A stretch of 64,000 bases of DNA from Homarus americanus (GCF_018991925.1 NW_024726235.1:3220259-3284258), one strand, 5' to 3'; counted from the first letter of the stretch, positions 1-12,463 are shown. Notes: a model not told the origin generated them from the letters alone. Numbers and translations: made by a program.

Positions 1-246
1 TATTTCGTAATTATAATCGCTTGGAAATATTTTAAGTATTTAGCCATAAACAACACCCCTCTTACCTGTGTGTTCTAATAACCTCGTTTACATTGGACAT
101 TTATGGTCACACCTACACAGAATGAATATTAAATTAGGAATATTTTTAAAGGCTGTAAATCCATATTTTTTGAGGCCAATATTTTTATTTCTTTTAATGA
201 CGAATTGGAATTTATTTTTAAACTTCGACAACAAAAAATTTAAGAG

Positions 247-288
<42 letters not shown>

Positions 289-332
289 AGGAACAGGTGG
301 AGGTAATTAGTATGCAGGTAAGTCATCCACAC

Positions 333-388
<56 letters not shown>

Positions 389-792
389 CACACAATTCAG
401 CCTTCCCCTTAAGGAAATTATTCACCCACTCCCCGCCCACATCTCTGCCTCCTCCTCCTCCTCTTCCCCCTCTCCTCCTCCTCCTCTTCCCCCTCTCCTC
501 CTCCTCCCCCTTCTACACCTTCTTCTTCTTCACGCACTTTGGGTCGACGTTTCCCACCTACCACTATATATCTACTGTAGGTTCCTGTTGTCTTTCTCTC
601 TGATTCTCCCACCACTGTAATTGTACCTGCATGTGTCTGTTTCTGTAACATACATACATACATACATACATACATACAGAGTCGTTATTGGCCCGGGCTG
701 GTAGTTTTAACAGCAGTTGGTTGAGTCAGTCTTCCGGCTACGTGAGGAAGCTGTTTAATGGGTTTTTTATTATTGTTATTATTACTGTTTTA

Positions 793-844
<52 letters not shown>

Positions 845-1062
845 AAAAATTGTATACTCACAGCATTAACAAGACTTACTGGGGATAAACAATTACCCTC
901 AAATCATAATAGGCGGACATTGGGCTGACTGACGCAGATAAAAAAAATATCCCCGGAAATTCTATGAGAAAATCCTATTAATTTTGGTAATAACTTAATA
1001 TCAATCTTACTGCCGCTTGTTACCTGATCCCGATAGGAATTATTTCTGCTTGACTTCACCCT

Positions 1063-1250
1063 GACGTAATTTGGCGTGTGTTTGACCTGACTTTCCTGTG
1101 ATGTAAATTGGCTTGTTTGGCCTTTCCTCTATAACGTAATTTAGCGTGTTTGGCCTTTTCTCTGTGACATAATTGGGGGTGATTGGCCTTTTCTTTGTGA
1201 TGGACATTGGAGAGTTTGGCCTTTTCTCTGTTATGTAACTGGAAGTACTA
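1063..1250. repeat. 33-bp diverged minisatellite
   Basis: TTGGCCTT recurs at 1117, 1150, 1183 and 1216, exactly 33 nt apart, with weaker flanking copies. Because 33 is a multiple of 3, the minus strand stays open as an 11-residue repeat of the type EKRPNTLNYV. Confidence 0.8.
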
Positions 1251-1985
1251 GTCTTGTAGGGTGGTAATATTACTCCCGCTTTAATGTGTAGCGCCTCGGG
1301 GCCCCGCTGGTAAAAAATAAAAATAAACATATATATTTATTTACCATCAGAGTGGCCCCCTGATTTAGTACATTCACCCGTAAATAACACAGTTTGGTAA
1401 TGTATATTTTTACTGGTCTATTTTTTTTTATTTAATTTTTTTTTTCATTTGGGTGATCAAAAATCTTGTTTCCAGGAATGATTACTCTGAAAGGTAATTT
1501 ACTGTGCGGCCGTGGGGAGAGACAGGTTGACTGACGCGTGCACACATTGGTTTGCGCACACACTGTCTTGCGCACACACTGGTTAGCCAACACCCTGGCT
1601 AGCTCACCCACTCACTAGCGCAAATACAGACCAGCACACACACACACACACACACTTCACACACACACACACACACACACGAGAGAGCCAGTGTAGGGAG
1701 ACTTGTGGGTGTGAGTTGTTGACGTCAGCAGCGCCTGTATCACGCCCTAGTGTACATATTCCAGGGCCCTTCCAGCACCAGCTGCCACATCTCACCAGCC
1801 TTTCCAGCTATCCAGTCAGTTAGTCAGCAAGTCAGTCAGTCAGTCAGTCACCCAGCCAACCAGCCCAGCCACTCAGCTCGCCAATCATTCAGCCAGCCAG
1901 GCCAGCCAGCGATGACCGTGTTCTAGTTAATCGCTGTATGTCATTATACTCTGCAACTAACACATCTTTATTGTTGATTGCACTG

Positions 1986-2039
<54 letters not shown>

Positions 2040-2312
2040 GAGAGGGAGGGAGGTATCATGGGAAGGAGAGAAAAGGAGGAGGAGAGGGAGGGAGGGAGGG
2101 AAGGAAGGAAGAGTCCATGCTATACCTGTGCTGAGATAAGGTAATAACATCACCTGGGCTAATGATCTGAGCGTCGATAATGAACATAATACGACACTGT
2201 CAGACCATATCACCCATCATTACCGCCATGTGTTATTAGGGGGTTGGGGGTAATGAGGGGAGTACTAGCCAAGGCCTTAGATCTTGCTAGTGATACACAT
2301 ATGCTGAAATAT

Positions 2313-2383
<71 letters not shown>

Positions 2384-2489
2384 CTCTCTGAGGGGGTGAG
2401 GGGCTGGGGGAAGGAGGGAATTTTTCAGGTAGAAGCTAAATTTGGAATTCGTGTATGTTGATATTTTCTTTTCTTTCTCTTTTTTTACT

Positions 2490-3612
2490 CAGTTCCCTCA
2501 CCCTGCCATACCACATGTTGTCTCCCTCACCCTGCCATACCACATGTTGTCTCCCCCCTACACACACTCACCCTGCCACACCACATGTTGTCTCCCTCAC
2601 CCTGCCACACACACATGTTGTCTCCCTCACCTGCCACACCACATGTTGTCTCCCTCAACCACACCACACATGTTGTCTCCCTCACCCTGCCACACACTAC
2701 ATGTTGTCTCCCTCACCCCCACACTACATGTTGTCTCACCCTGCCACACTCACACCACATGTTGTCTCCCTCACCCTGCCACACTACATGTTGTCTCCCT
2801 CACCCTGCCACACCACATGTTGTCTCCCTCACCCTGCCACACACATGTTGTCTCCCTCACCCTGCCACACCTGCCATACCACATGTTGTCTCCCTCACCC
2901 TGCCACACTACATGTGTCTCCCTCCCACCACATGTTGTCTCCCCACACACCACATGTTGTCTCACCCTGCACACCACATGTTGTCTCCCCACCCTGCCAC
3001 ACTACATGTTGTCTCCACCCTGCCACACACCACATGTTGTCTCCCTCACCCTGCCACACCATGTTGTCTCCCCACCCTGCCACACCACATGTTGTCTCCT
3101 CACCCCTGCCACACCACATGTTGTCTCTCACCCTGCCACACCACATGTTGCTCCCTCACTACATGTTGTCTGTTCACCCTCACCACATGTTGTGCCACAC
3201 TACATGTTGTCCCCACCCTGCCATACCACATGTTGTCTCCCCCCACCCTGCCACACCACATGTTGTCTCCCTCACCCTGCCATACCACATGTTGTCTCCC
3301 CTGCCACACACATGTTGCCATACCACATGTTCCCCACCCTGCCACACCACATGTTGTCTCCCTCACCCCTGCCACACCACATGTTGTCTCCCCCACCACA
3401 CTACATGTTGCCACCCTCACCACATGTTGTCTCCCTCACCACTGTCTCCCTCACACCACATGTTGTCTCCCTCACCCTGCCACCACATGTTGTCTCCTCA
3501 CCCTGCACACCACATGTTGTCTCACATGTTGTCTCACCCTGCCACACCACATGTTGTCTCCCTCACCCTGCCACCTACATGTTGTCTCCCCTCACCCTGT
3601 CACACCATGCTG
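2490..3612. repeat. 29-bp minisatellite, about 1.1 kb
   Basis: There are roughly 35-40 copies of a unit containing CCTGCCACACCACATGTTG and TCTCCCTCA. The first copies are exactly 29 nt apart; later copies carry many 1-10 nt deletions that give mixed frames. It is followed by (TCC)n at 3632-3710. Confidence 0.95.
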
Positions 3613-3631
3613 TCTCCTTCACCACATATCA

Positions 3632-3710
3632 CCTCCTCCTCCTCCTCCTCCTCCTACCCCTTCTCCTCCTCCTCATCCTCCTCCTCCTCCTCCTCCTCCT
3701 CCTCCTACTC
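3632..3710. repeat. (TCC)n microsatellite
   Basis: Interrupted TCC/CTC triplets directly after the 29-bp minisatellite. Confidence 0.9.
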
Positions 3711-3929
3711 AGATAAAGTACAAAGACTAAAACAAATAATTCCATAAAAAATAAAAGTAATTTCTGTTCATTTTCACTTGACTAAATTGTTAGGATTTTG
3801 GTCCGGAAATATTTTTTGGGGTAATATATTTCTGACATGAGAAATTTTTAAAAAGATTTATATCGTGAAAAATATTAATAAAATTGTGAAATGCGATGAG
3901 GTATATTTTCTCTATTGAGGGATGAGGGT

Positions 3930-4085
3930 GGGAGGTGGGGTGGAACCGAAGGGGGTGGGGGTGGAACCGAAGGGGGTTGGGTGGAACCGAAGGGGGTGGG
4001 GGTGGAACCGAAGGGGGTAGGGTGGAACCGAAGGGGGTGGGGGTGGAACCGAAGGGGGTGGGGGTTGGCACCAAGGGGGGGAGGG
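3930..4085. repeat. 20-21-bp G-rich minisatellite
   Basis: About six units sharing GTGGAACCGAAGGGGGTGGG. The runs of four to five G at regular spacing could form G-quadruplexes on the plus strand. Confidence 0.95.
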
Positions 4086-4099
4086 AGGGTGCAACCCCT

Positions 4100-4740
4100 T
4101 TACTAACTCTATCTTCCTCTTCCACTCTTTCGTCCTTCTCCTTCATCCTCTCTTCCTTCTCCTTCATCTTCTCTTCCTCCTTCTCAACCCTCTCTTCCTT
4201 CTCCTTCATCTTCTCTTCCTCCTTCTCAACCCTCTCTTTCTTCTCCTTTTATTATTCTGCATAAGACGTAATAATGAAATGTCTGGGATATAAATAGCAC
4301 CTCCTTCCTTTCTCCTCTTCTTTCTCCTCTCCTTTCTCCTCTTCCCTTTCCGTTTCTCTTCTTTTGCTCTCCCTGCTCATTCGCCTTCTCTCTATCCCTC
4401 CTCTTCATCTCGCCATCCTTCCTTCTCCAGCCTTTCTTCTTCCTCCTCCATCCTTCATCCCCTCTCCACTTATCCTTTCTACCTCAGTATCCCTTCTTTC
4501 TCCTCCTCCTCCTCTTCCTCCCTCCCCATCCATTCTTCCTCTGTGTCCCTCCATTCTCTTCCTCTCTTCCCCTATACAACCATCCTCTCCCTCCCTCTCA
4601 TCTTCTTCCTCCTTCTCATACTGGTAACTTCCTTCCTCCTACACCCTCTCTCTCTCTCCTTCTCACCCTCTCACCTTCCTTCCTCTTTCTCTCACCTCCC
4701 TCCTCCTCCTCCTCCTCCTCCTCCTCCTCCTCCTTGCATC
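4100..4740. repeat. Pyrimidine-rich tract with 21-bp and (TCC)n subrepeats
   Basis: The plus strand is almost all C and T for 640 nt, broken mainly around 4245-4300. It contains diverged copies of CTTCTCCTTCATCCTCTCTT and ends in (TCC)n at 4700-4733. Confidence 0.85.
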
Positions 4741-4807
4741 TTCCAAATGACGCCTGATTGACGAAGATCTTCATTGGCCGCCATGATGCTCTACCTGGCT
4801 GTGTTGT

Positions 4808-4932
4808 ACTCGTCAGCTGTTTCTTGTTGACGTGATCAGCTGTTTCCTGTTGACGTGATCACCTGTTTCTTGTTGACGTGATCAGCTGTTTCTTGTTGAC
4901 GTGATCAGGTATTGCTTGTTGACCTGATCAGC
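4808..4932. repeat. 23-bp minisatellite
   Basis: Five copies of a unit containing TGACGTGATCAGCTGTTTC, 23 nt apart. The unit carries the palindromes TGATCA and CAGCTG. Confidence 0.9.
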
Positions 4933-4994
4933 TTTCAAATATAATTTACATTCGCTCTCACCTGAACATTCACCCGAACATTCACCGTAACATT

Positions 4995-5190
4995 CAGCAC
5001 TACTACCACCGCAACCACCACCACCACCACCACTACCACCGCAACCACCATCACCACTACCACCACCACCACCACCACCACTACCATTACCATTACCACC
5101 ACCACCATTACCACAGCCCCTACCACCACCACCACGACTACTACCACTTCTACCACAGTCCCTACCATAACCACCACCATCACAATCTCC
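4995..5190. repeat. (ACC)n imperfect microsatellite
   Basis: Triplets ACC/ACT/ATC over about 190 nt, giving poly-Val-like frames on the minus strand. Confidence 0.9.
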
Positions 5191-5353
5191 GTTTCTAAGC
5201 TCTCATAAAGGTTACACTAACTGGCTTAGCTCATGACGCTGCTTGAGAAAAACACTTAAGTCCCCCCTCTATTGCACCATATTCTCTGGAATTTGATACT
5301 TATGTTTTAGTTCCCCGATGTCCTGACTCAGTTTTCTTTCCACCTGTGACCGT

Positions 5354-5452
5354 AGTGTGGGGAGGGTGTGTGGGGGTGGGGTTGTGTGTGTGGGGGGATG
5401 TTGTGTGTGTGTGAGGGGGGGTTGTGTGTGGGGGGAGGGTTGTGTGTGTGTT
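5354..5452. repeat. G/T-rich repeat
   Basis: Alternating GTGTGTG and GGGGGT blocks over about 100 nt. Confidence 0.8.
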
Positions 5453-5454
5453 TA

Positions 5455-6180
5455 TTTTGTACAGCCCCGCTACAAAACAAGTCTTTTTTGGATGTTCATT
5501 TTGTACATTCCCACTAAAAAGAACAAGAAACAATACAAAACAAGGCCTTTGTGTTGCACAGTTCCGCTAAAACCTTTTTGTGTTCTCCAGTCCCGCCAGA
5601 AAACAAGTTTTTGTGGCGTCGAGTCCCGCGGGAAGCTAAGTCTTTATGTTGCATTAAATAAATAAATAAAAAGAAATGTATATGCAGTTTGGCGCACAGC
5701 AGTCTTTGTGTTTGTGTATAAAAAATTTGCAGTTTTACCGAGAGGCTGTTGCAAAGACCCGCTATAAGGAAGGAAGGAAGGATGGATGGAGTCTTTGTTT
5801 GAAGTTGCGAGCCAGTCTTTTATTAACGTTGTAAAGATCCCGCTGCAAGGAAGGAAGGAAGGAAGGAAGGAAGAGGTCTTTTTGTGAAGTCGTCCTTCTC
5901 GCCACGCATGTAATACTTCCTGTATTCTGTACCCATACACTCGGTCTTAGTCCCTCTTTGTGTTGTCTGTACAGTACGGTCTTACGAGATATTCTTTACA
6001 CAGTACATGGAGAACAACCTCACCACCTCCTCCCCCTCCAACAAAACAAAAAAAAGACTGTCCCCTTGCGTCGTACACTCTTACTTGGTGCAGTCTTTGT
6101 GTTGCGTTGCTTTGTGTTGTGTCGTGTCGCGTTGCGTTGCTTTCTGTAGCATACTTCTATTCTAAGTAGTCTCTGTGTTG
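5455..6180. repeat. Decayed tandem repeat with nested (GGAA)n
   Basis: Diverged copies share a core like CCCGCTAAAAAACAAG followed by TCTTTGTGTTG, at irregular 40-65 nt spacing. Two (GGAA)n patches sit at 5767-5790 and 5849-5872. It appears to be an old minisatellite. Confidence 0.55.
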
Positions 6181-6454
6181 TACCATTTCCTTTGATGGGT
6201 TTCTGAAGGGGGCGTGTTTAGCGTAAATTCTACACAAAGAAACTCTCTTCCGCGTCTACAGCTCATTGACTTTCGTTTTCTAAGGTTTCTACGCTAACAA
6301 AATTTCCGCCTGGACTTGACAGATGAGGATTTATTTATTTTTATTTTTTTTTGGGGGTGGTTGACAGAGGTTTAAATTTAGGATACTTTTTAATTTAAGG
6401 GGTCATGTCAGAGAGGTTCAAAATTGGAAGGACTCTATTTTACGTGGTTTTATC

Positions 6455-6575
6455 AGAATCCCTTATTTTTACCCAAATACTCTTACAATCACATTAGAAT
6501 CCCTTAGAATCCCTTATTTTTACCCAAATCCTCTTACAATCACATTAGAATCCTTACTTTACACCCGAATCCTCC
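6455..6575. repeat. Two-to-three-copy tandem duplication
   Basis: The segment TTACCCAAAT-CTCTTACAAT-CACATTAGAATCC occurs twice nearly identically, with a partial third copy. Confidence 0.8.
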
Positions 6576-6753
6576 CCCAAATAACGCGGGAAAATGCACC
6601 GAGTACCGAGAGTAATGGAAACCTCAATAACGCGGCGACGCCCTACAATGAGACTATCAACTTGGCCTGCCTGACGTGTATTACAGGCCGGGGGTGTCGT
6701 CCTGTACACACACACACACACACAGACGGGGGGGGTGGGTGGGACTCTTGTGT

Positions 6754-6796
<43 letters not shown>

Positions 6797-7809
6797 TGGT
6801 GAAACTTGTCGTCAGTAGATTTATGTTTCAGTTCTTTAGGGATTTTTTTCGTTGTTGAAACTTGTTTATTTTGTGGGTGTTTCAGTTGTTTCAGTTCATA
6901 GGTAATACTGGGTTGATTTTTCTCGAGGGTGAAACTTGGATATTAGTATTCCAAGTTTTATGTCATTGTGAACGAAACTTAGTTGTGATTGGCCATTTGT
7001 GATGAAACTTAGTTGTGATTGGCCAGTGTGTGTATAAAATTTGACAGTTTGTCTATCGTTCGTGAAGACCAAAATAAGATGCCTTTGAAAATACAAGGAA
7101 ATTATTCACTTTGATCGTAATTAAAAGAAATCTGACCAACATTTTCCGGAAATTTATTTAATTGCTTGTTAATATTTTTTTTCATAAATAGAAGTAAACA
7201 AAACAAACACGTTATATCTGGACTTTAGATTTAATTTGTTTCTTATTTTTTTTCTGTTATTACCGTCACGTGATCCAGTACAGAGCGTTACAGAATAGAA
7301 TCACCGGCCTCCCTCGTACCCCCCGCCCTGCTTTGCCTCCCGCCCTGCACCCCCCTCTGCCCCCACCTACCCCCCTCTGCCCCCCACCTACCCCCTCCAT
7401 CATTTACATAAACCAGTTCACGGTGTACAAGTTTAACACATCACCCTAACATATCACCCTTGTTCTGGCTCCTGACGTGGAGGAAGTGTTGCTGATAACG
7501 TCATGGGGAGGGTGAGAAGAGGTCGTGTCTGACAGTGATGGTGACCAGGAACCTGTGGACATCCTTCACCAGGCGACTCGCGACACGACACGCGACACAA
7601 CTCACGGCACGACTCACGTATCCTCCACACCGCCGTCCGTCTATACAGGAGAATACAGCCAAGTTATTACCTCTCCGTCAGCTGAAGTGTTATACAGAGT
7701 TATACAGGAGCATCACTGACTCACCCGCGCTGTTGGGAAGTTACTCAGTGTTGACGAGATAAAGATGCCCTATCATCATGTGCTCAGGGATGTAGCGCGC
7801 GCGCACACA

Positions 7810-7854
<45 letters not shown>

Positions 7855-9369
7855 GTACGTTGCTTTAGTTAAGGTAAGCGCAGTTTCATGAGGTCGACAC
7901 CCAGAACAGCTGTCGAACTTGGTGATAATTAAACCCAAATGGAAGTCCGAGCACTGGGCCTGTCGAGCCAGCTGTAGTTGTACCCAATATTCTCATGTTG
8001 GTGTATCAGCCAGACGACATCCTCAATTTAGAGATTGTAAAGCTACTCTGGTGCTGTAGAAGGAGACGTCATGTACTCGGTGACATTTTCTTGGTGAGCG
8101 TCAGAGTGAATGTCATGCACACGGAACTAGCTGCCGTCAGTCGCTTCAAATTTTGATGAGTACAGTATATATTTACCTCCCGGAACCGGTGAGGTGAGGT
8201 ACGTCGTCCACATTTACACCAACAGCGGAGCAGTGTGTTCAAGTTTAAACAACTGTGGTCCATCTGCTGCTGCTGTCAACAGAAAATGTTTTAGGTGACA
8301 CTGCCTGCTGCTGCAAAGGTCAGGGAGACACGAGGCTGCCAACAACTCACACTCCATGAAGGTAAATTATCTCTGTAAAATCAAACTGGCATCCCACTGA
8401 ATTATTACCCTTGAAATATCATTCGAGGTAACCACCTGTGGTGGTATGACAGCCACATTCACGTTATTACAGAGATGCTGGAGACAGTGTCGACACTCAC
8501 TATGTTGCCTGTCACTGGTACACGCGGCTGTTTTAACGTCTTATGTACACGTAAGGTAAACGTACCTGTACCTCTGCCATATTACTAGTACCTTCGATAC
8601 CAGGATGGCGGAGGTGACATCCAAAGCTCCAGATTATGATTCCATGTACATAAAGATGTCTATCACATCTATATGCGAAACACGAACTTATAACTTGGCA
8701 GTTTTTATTGCTCGCGTCCGTAAAAAGTGGATATAAAAATATTTTACTGCCTCCGGCGCTGGCGTTTACACCTGACAACCGGAGACTTGTGTGTCCCAGA
8801 TTTAAAGCAAAGCCGTGGTGATGGTGTTGCTGGGGGACTGCCCATAAAGGAACGTCGGAAAAATTTGGAAAAGACTTTGAGGGAAGGAGAACCGTACGCC
8901 AGGAACCCACAGTGGCAGCAGATGGTGTAGGTCTATCCTGAAGGAGTTAGATGAACACCTCAGGGGTAGAGTCGACAAGATAAAAGGCAGGAGTAATAAC
9001 GACTAGGGAAAAGTGAGCTTTAAATATATGTGATAAAAAGAGTACTTCAGGAGACATGAGAAGGAGGAGGGGGAAGGAAGGAGGTATTAGATAGAGTGGG
9101 GTAGGGAGTGGATGTACAATACAGTATATACCCGTCTGTTTCTAATAACATATACCTGTCTCCGTCAGTCTGTCTACATACATATATCATACACTCGAAT
9201 AAAGTTGTTGTTGTTTTGGGGGAGGAAGGATTCGTGTTTAAATTCAAAATATTTTCACCAACTTATTCCTACAGTAAGTTGACGTTATTGCTGAGGTCCC
9301 ATAACACCATCCATATATCCCACCCCCCCTCCCAAGTGTGCTCAGTTCTGTTTTGTTTTCTCGCTCTCA

Positions 9370-9395
9370 CGTTCAGGTTAGATTAGGTTAGGGTG
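9370..9395. repeat. TTAGG-like short tract
   Basis: GGTTAGATTAGGTTAGGG resembles the arthropod telomere motif TTAGG. Confidence 0.55.
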
Positions 9396-9654
9396 GTGGA
9401 GGTTCGTCAGGCCACAGGATTTGTCACCAGGGGAAGCACAATTAACTATAAATTAGGCGACGTTGGAAATCGGAACTGAGAATTAAGCGACTTTTTTTAC
9501 CTCACAATTATACGTGTTGTCATTTCCCGGTGGACCCAAACAACCGTTGCTGTTATCCGCCGCTAACATTAAAACTGGTGGGGTAGTTTTTTTTGTTTTT
9601 GGGGGTATAAAAACTGACGTAGGAACATGTCATCGAATCCTAAATAATCCACAA

Positions 9655-9697
9655 TTTACCTTACCTTACCAACCCTACCCTACCCTACCCTAGCTTA
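9655..9697. repeat. CCTTA/CCCTA pentamer tract
   Basis: CTTACCTTACCAACCCTACC, continuing as CCTA pentamers; it reads as TAGGG/TAAGG-type pentamers on the minus strand. Confidence 0.55.
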
Positions 9698-10381
9698 AGA
9701 AAATACCTTATATCTCACTATTAAAGTTAAATCATGAGAAATATTTTAGCGTCGTATCCCCGTAAATAAACAAACAAACCAAAGCCTTATGGTGTAGTAA
9801 CTCGAGAAACTTTTAAAATACACAGTTAAATTATTCTCATTAATATTTTCACAACGTTGCCTAATTTCAACTTATTCGAATCCTAAACATAGAAATGATT
9901 TAATTAGTCCACATAATATATTAAGATCGTGTAGAAGGACTTGGGCAAAAATCTGCGAGTATAAAACGAATTATTTTTTACCATCGTTTATTATAATTAC
10001 TTCAATAAGAAACAAAAATTAAATATTACAATTTTAAGCATCATATTAATAAGCTGAAATATCACCCGGACAGTACCTCCCTCCCTGAGACTTCCCGTGG
10101 AACCTAGAGACGAACTATAGCAGCTAGCAATAGTAAACATCTTCACTTAACGGGAAAAACCTACATCAGTCAAGTCGGTAAAGGAGAGGTATTTATCGAT
10201 CTTGGAACGCGCTAAGAATCTCTACAGTTTACCGCCTCACCACATACTGTCATTACGTGCAGGGAGGAAGTTGTTAAGGACAGATGTATTGGTAAATGAT
10301 GCTGAGGTCTAATCACAGGAGGTTGGTTAGTGAGCCACAACGAGTAAGAGTGGTTGTTGATACGTTGTGTGGTTATGTGGT

Positions 10382-10444
10382 GGAAAATGGTGGTAGTCGT
10401 AGTAGTTGTTGTTGTCATTATTGATGCTGTTATTATTATTATTA

Positions 10445-10477
<33 letters not shown>

Positions 10478-10597
10478 TATATTTTATTTTTATGGTGTCT
10501 CAGAGTAGGTCATAACCTTTACGTTTATGATCCTTCCTTCCTTCCTTCCTTCCTTCCTTCCTTCCTTCCTTCCTTCCTTCCTTCCTTCCTTCCTTAA
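10382..10597. repeat. (GTT/ATT)n and (CTTC)n microsatellites
   Basis: Triplets GTT/GTA then ATT run 10390-10480; (TTCC)n runs 10531-10595. Confidence 0.9.
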
Positions 10598-10861
10598 TTT
10601 AGCCTGAATAATTAATTAATAAGGCCAATTTATATTCTCACTCTTATACATATAATTATACTGAGCACTAATGTATTACAGTTTTAGTATAATAATTACA
10701 ATGGGTTTTATAGTACAGTGTTTTAACTTTTTTAAGGCTTTTTTTTTAAGTTACAACAGCTTGACGGTAAGACATTGAGTAGAGACAGGGAGAGACAGAA
10801 GACGCCGTAAGACATAAGCAGACAGATAGACGGTGAGTGAGTTGTTGATGTGTAAAATAGG

Positions 10862-10864
10862 ATA

Positions 10865-10895
<31 letters not shown>

Positions 10896-11150
10896 AAAAA
10901 ACAGGAGAGGAAAAAGACATAACAGAGACGAGAACGGACTCACGTAATCCACGATCAACTTGAGAAATTAATGGTGGTGAAACGTGTGATGTAGTGTGGA
11001 CCTGTTGTGTCTGTCTGTCTGTCTGTCTGTCTGGCTAAGATGAGGTTAGGTTGAGTGTGTGTGGTAAGTGAGTGTGTGGTAGGTGAGTGTGTGGTAGGTG
11101 AGTGTGTGGTAGGTGAGTATGTGTGGTAGTGAGGAGGGTGCGTGGTGTTG
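10862..11150. repeat. (ACAG)n, (GTCT)n and 15-16-bp tandem repeats
   Basis: (ACAG)n at 10862-10895, its complement (GTCT)n at 11010-11033, then six or so copies of GTGAGTGTGTGGTAG at 11052-11135. Confidence 0.85.
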
Positions 11151-11440
11151 GGTAGAGTGTGTGGTGAGGAAGATAAGGAGAAGGAGGGAAGGAGAAGGGG
11201 ACAGGAAGGCAGGAGAAGGGGGAGAAAGGTAAAAGAAGGGGGGAAGGAGGGAATAACAAGGACTAATAAAGGGAAGGAAAAAAAAGTTGGGGCTAAGAAG
11301 AGGGAAGGAGGAAAAGAGACGAGAACAAAAGAAGAGGACAAGAAAAGAAAGGGGAGGGAAGGGGCGGGAGAGAAAGAAAACAGGAATGGCACAAGAGGAA
11401 GAAGTAAGAACAAGGTCAGAAAAGTGGAGGAGGCAGCGTT
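11140..11440. repeat. Purine-rich tract
   Basis: About 300 nt with almost only A and G on the plus strand (GGAAGGAG, AAGAAGAGG). It has the opposite strand bias to most other tracts in the window. Confidence 0.8.
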
Positions 11441-11547
11441 ATCGAAGTGCCTCGTTACTCTGCGGTAAGTGGCACCAGTGACGGCACGGGGTTCTGCAGT
11501 TCCCGCCACTTACACAACAAACCTAATTCTCCGTGATACTTTCCGTG

Positions 11548-11598
11548 TACGCTAGGTTACGTTAGATTACGTTAGGCTACGTTAGGTTAGGTTAGGGC
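11548..11598. repeat. Interstitial TTAGG-like tract
   Basis: Variants GCTAGGTTACGTTAGATTAC run into GTTAGGTTAGGTTAGGG. This is the best match to the arthropod telomere pentamer in the window. Confidence 0.7.
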
Positions 11599-11927
11599 GT
11601 TTAAGAGCGGCAGAGTGACCCGAGAGTTAACTGGTTTGTGTTTTAGTGGTGCGGATACTGGGGTGGGTGGTGGATGAGGGTACTTGAGTGAAGGAAAGGT
11701 GGATGTGGGTAATAGGTTGGGTGGTGGGTGGGTATTTGAGTGTGGGGAAGGCGTGTTTGGGGAGGATGGGTGCGGGTATTTGGGTCTAGGGAGAGTGTGT
11801 GCGGGTACTTTGGGGGTGGGGATGGTGTGGCTACGTTTACCGACCTCTGTGATGACCCTTCTTCTTTACCTGTCATAACCTCCTACTCATCACTCCGGAA
11901 AATCTCTAATTGACTTGACTTTCACTA

Positions 11928-11993
11928 TCCCTCCCTCCCTCCCTCCCTCCCTCCCTCCCTCCTTCCTTCCTTCCTTCCTCCTTCCTTCCCAAT
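11928..11993. repeat. (CTCC)n / (TTCC)n microsatellite
   Basis: Uninterrupted CTCC tetramers pass into TTCC tetramers. Confidence 0.95.
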
Positions 11994-12017
11994 CCCCCCC
12001 CCTAAGATGTATCCTAA

Positions 12018-12462
12018 GATCTATACCTACAAGATGGCTGACCACGTAATTGATTATGGGAGTTGTGACGTCAATGCAAACTAAGAATTAGTGGATAGAA
12101 CACACAACCGTTATGAGATGGGTAAAAAATTCAACTAAAATAAAAATTAATTAAAATCTCCATCATAGTTAAAGATATGTTTGAGTTCGAGGCTAACTAC
12201 AGAAATCATTTAGTCATGTAGTCCCCGACATGAATATAAACAGACCATGCCAACGTGTTTTGTATAATATTTTTAACATTATATTCGTAGGATTAGCCTT
12301 GTATTTTTTGTTTCTACGATGCTGATATTATTTGGAACCTAATTAGTAAAACGAATAGTCAATGAAGATATCGCAAAACAGTATACAAATATTCTCAGTT
12401 TGCATTGACGTCACAACATCCATAATCCATTGAGCGGTCCACCATCTTGTAATGTATAGACC
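12018..12462. mobile_element. Probable MITE (non-autonomous DNA transposon) with ~68-bp TIRs
   Basis: The left end (12018-12085) and the reverse complement of the right end (12394-12462) match at about 58 of 69 positions. Both contain CTATAC, TACAAGATGG, GATTATGG and TTGTGACGTCAATGCAAACT. The 308-nt interior is AT-rich and has no open frame for a transposase. A clear target-site duplication is not visible, so the superfamily is undecided. Each inverted repeat includes the 8-bp palindrome TGACGTCA. Confidence 0.8.
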
Positions 12463-12463
12463 C

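Noticed and set aside
2442..3747. Several overlapping frames of 380-430 codons
   Set aside because: All three plus frames are open over the 29-bp minisatellite; there is no domain-like sequence.
12061..12085. TGACGTCA as a cAMP-response promoter element of the gene
   Set aside because: It is part of the inverted ends of the probable MITE and lies in an intron or upstream DNA, with no promoter evidence.
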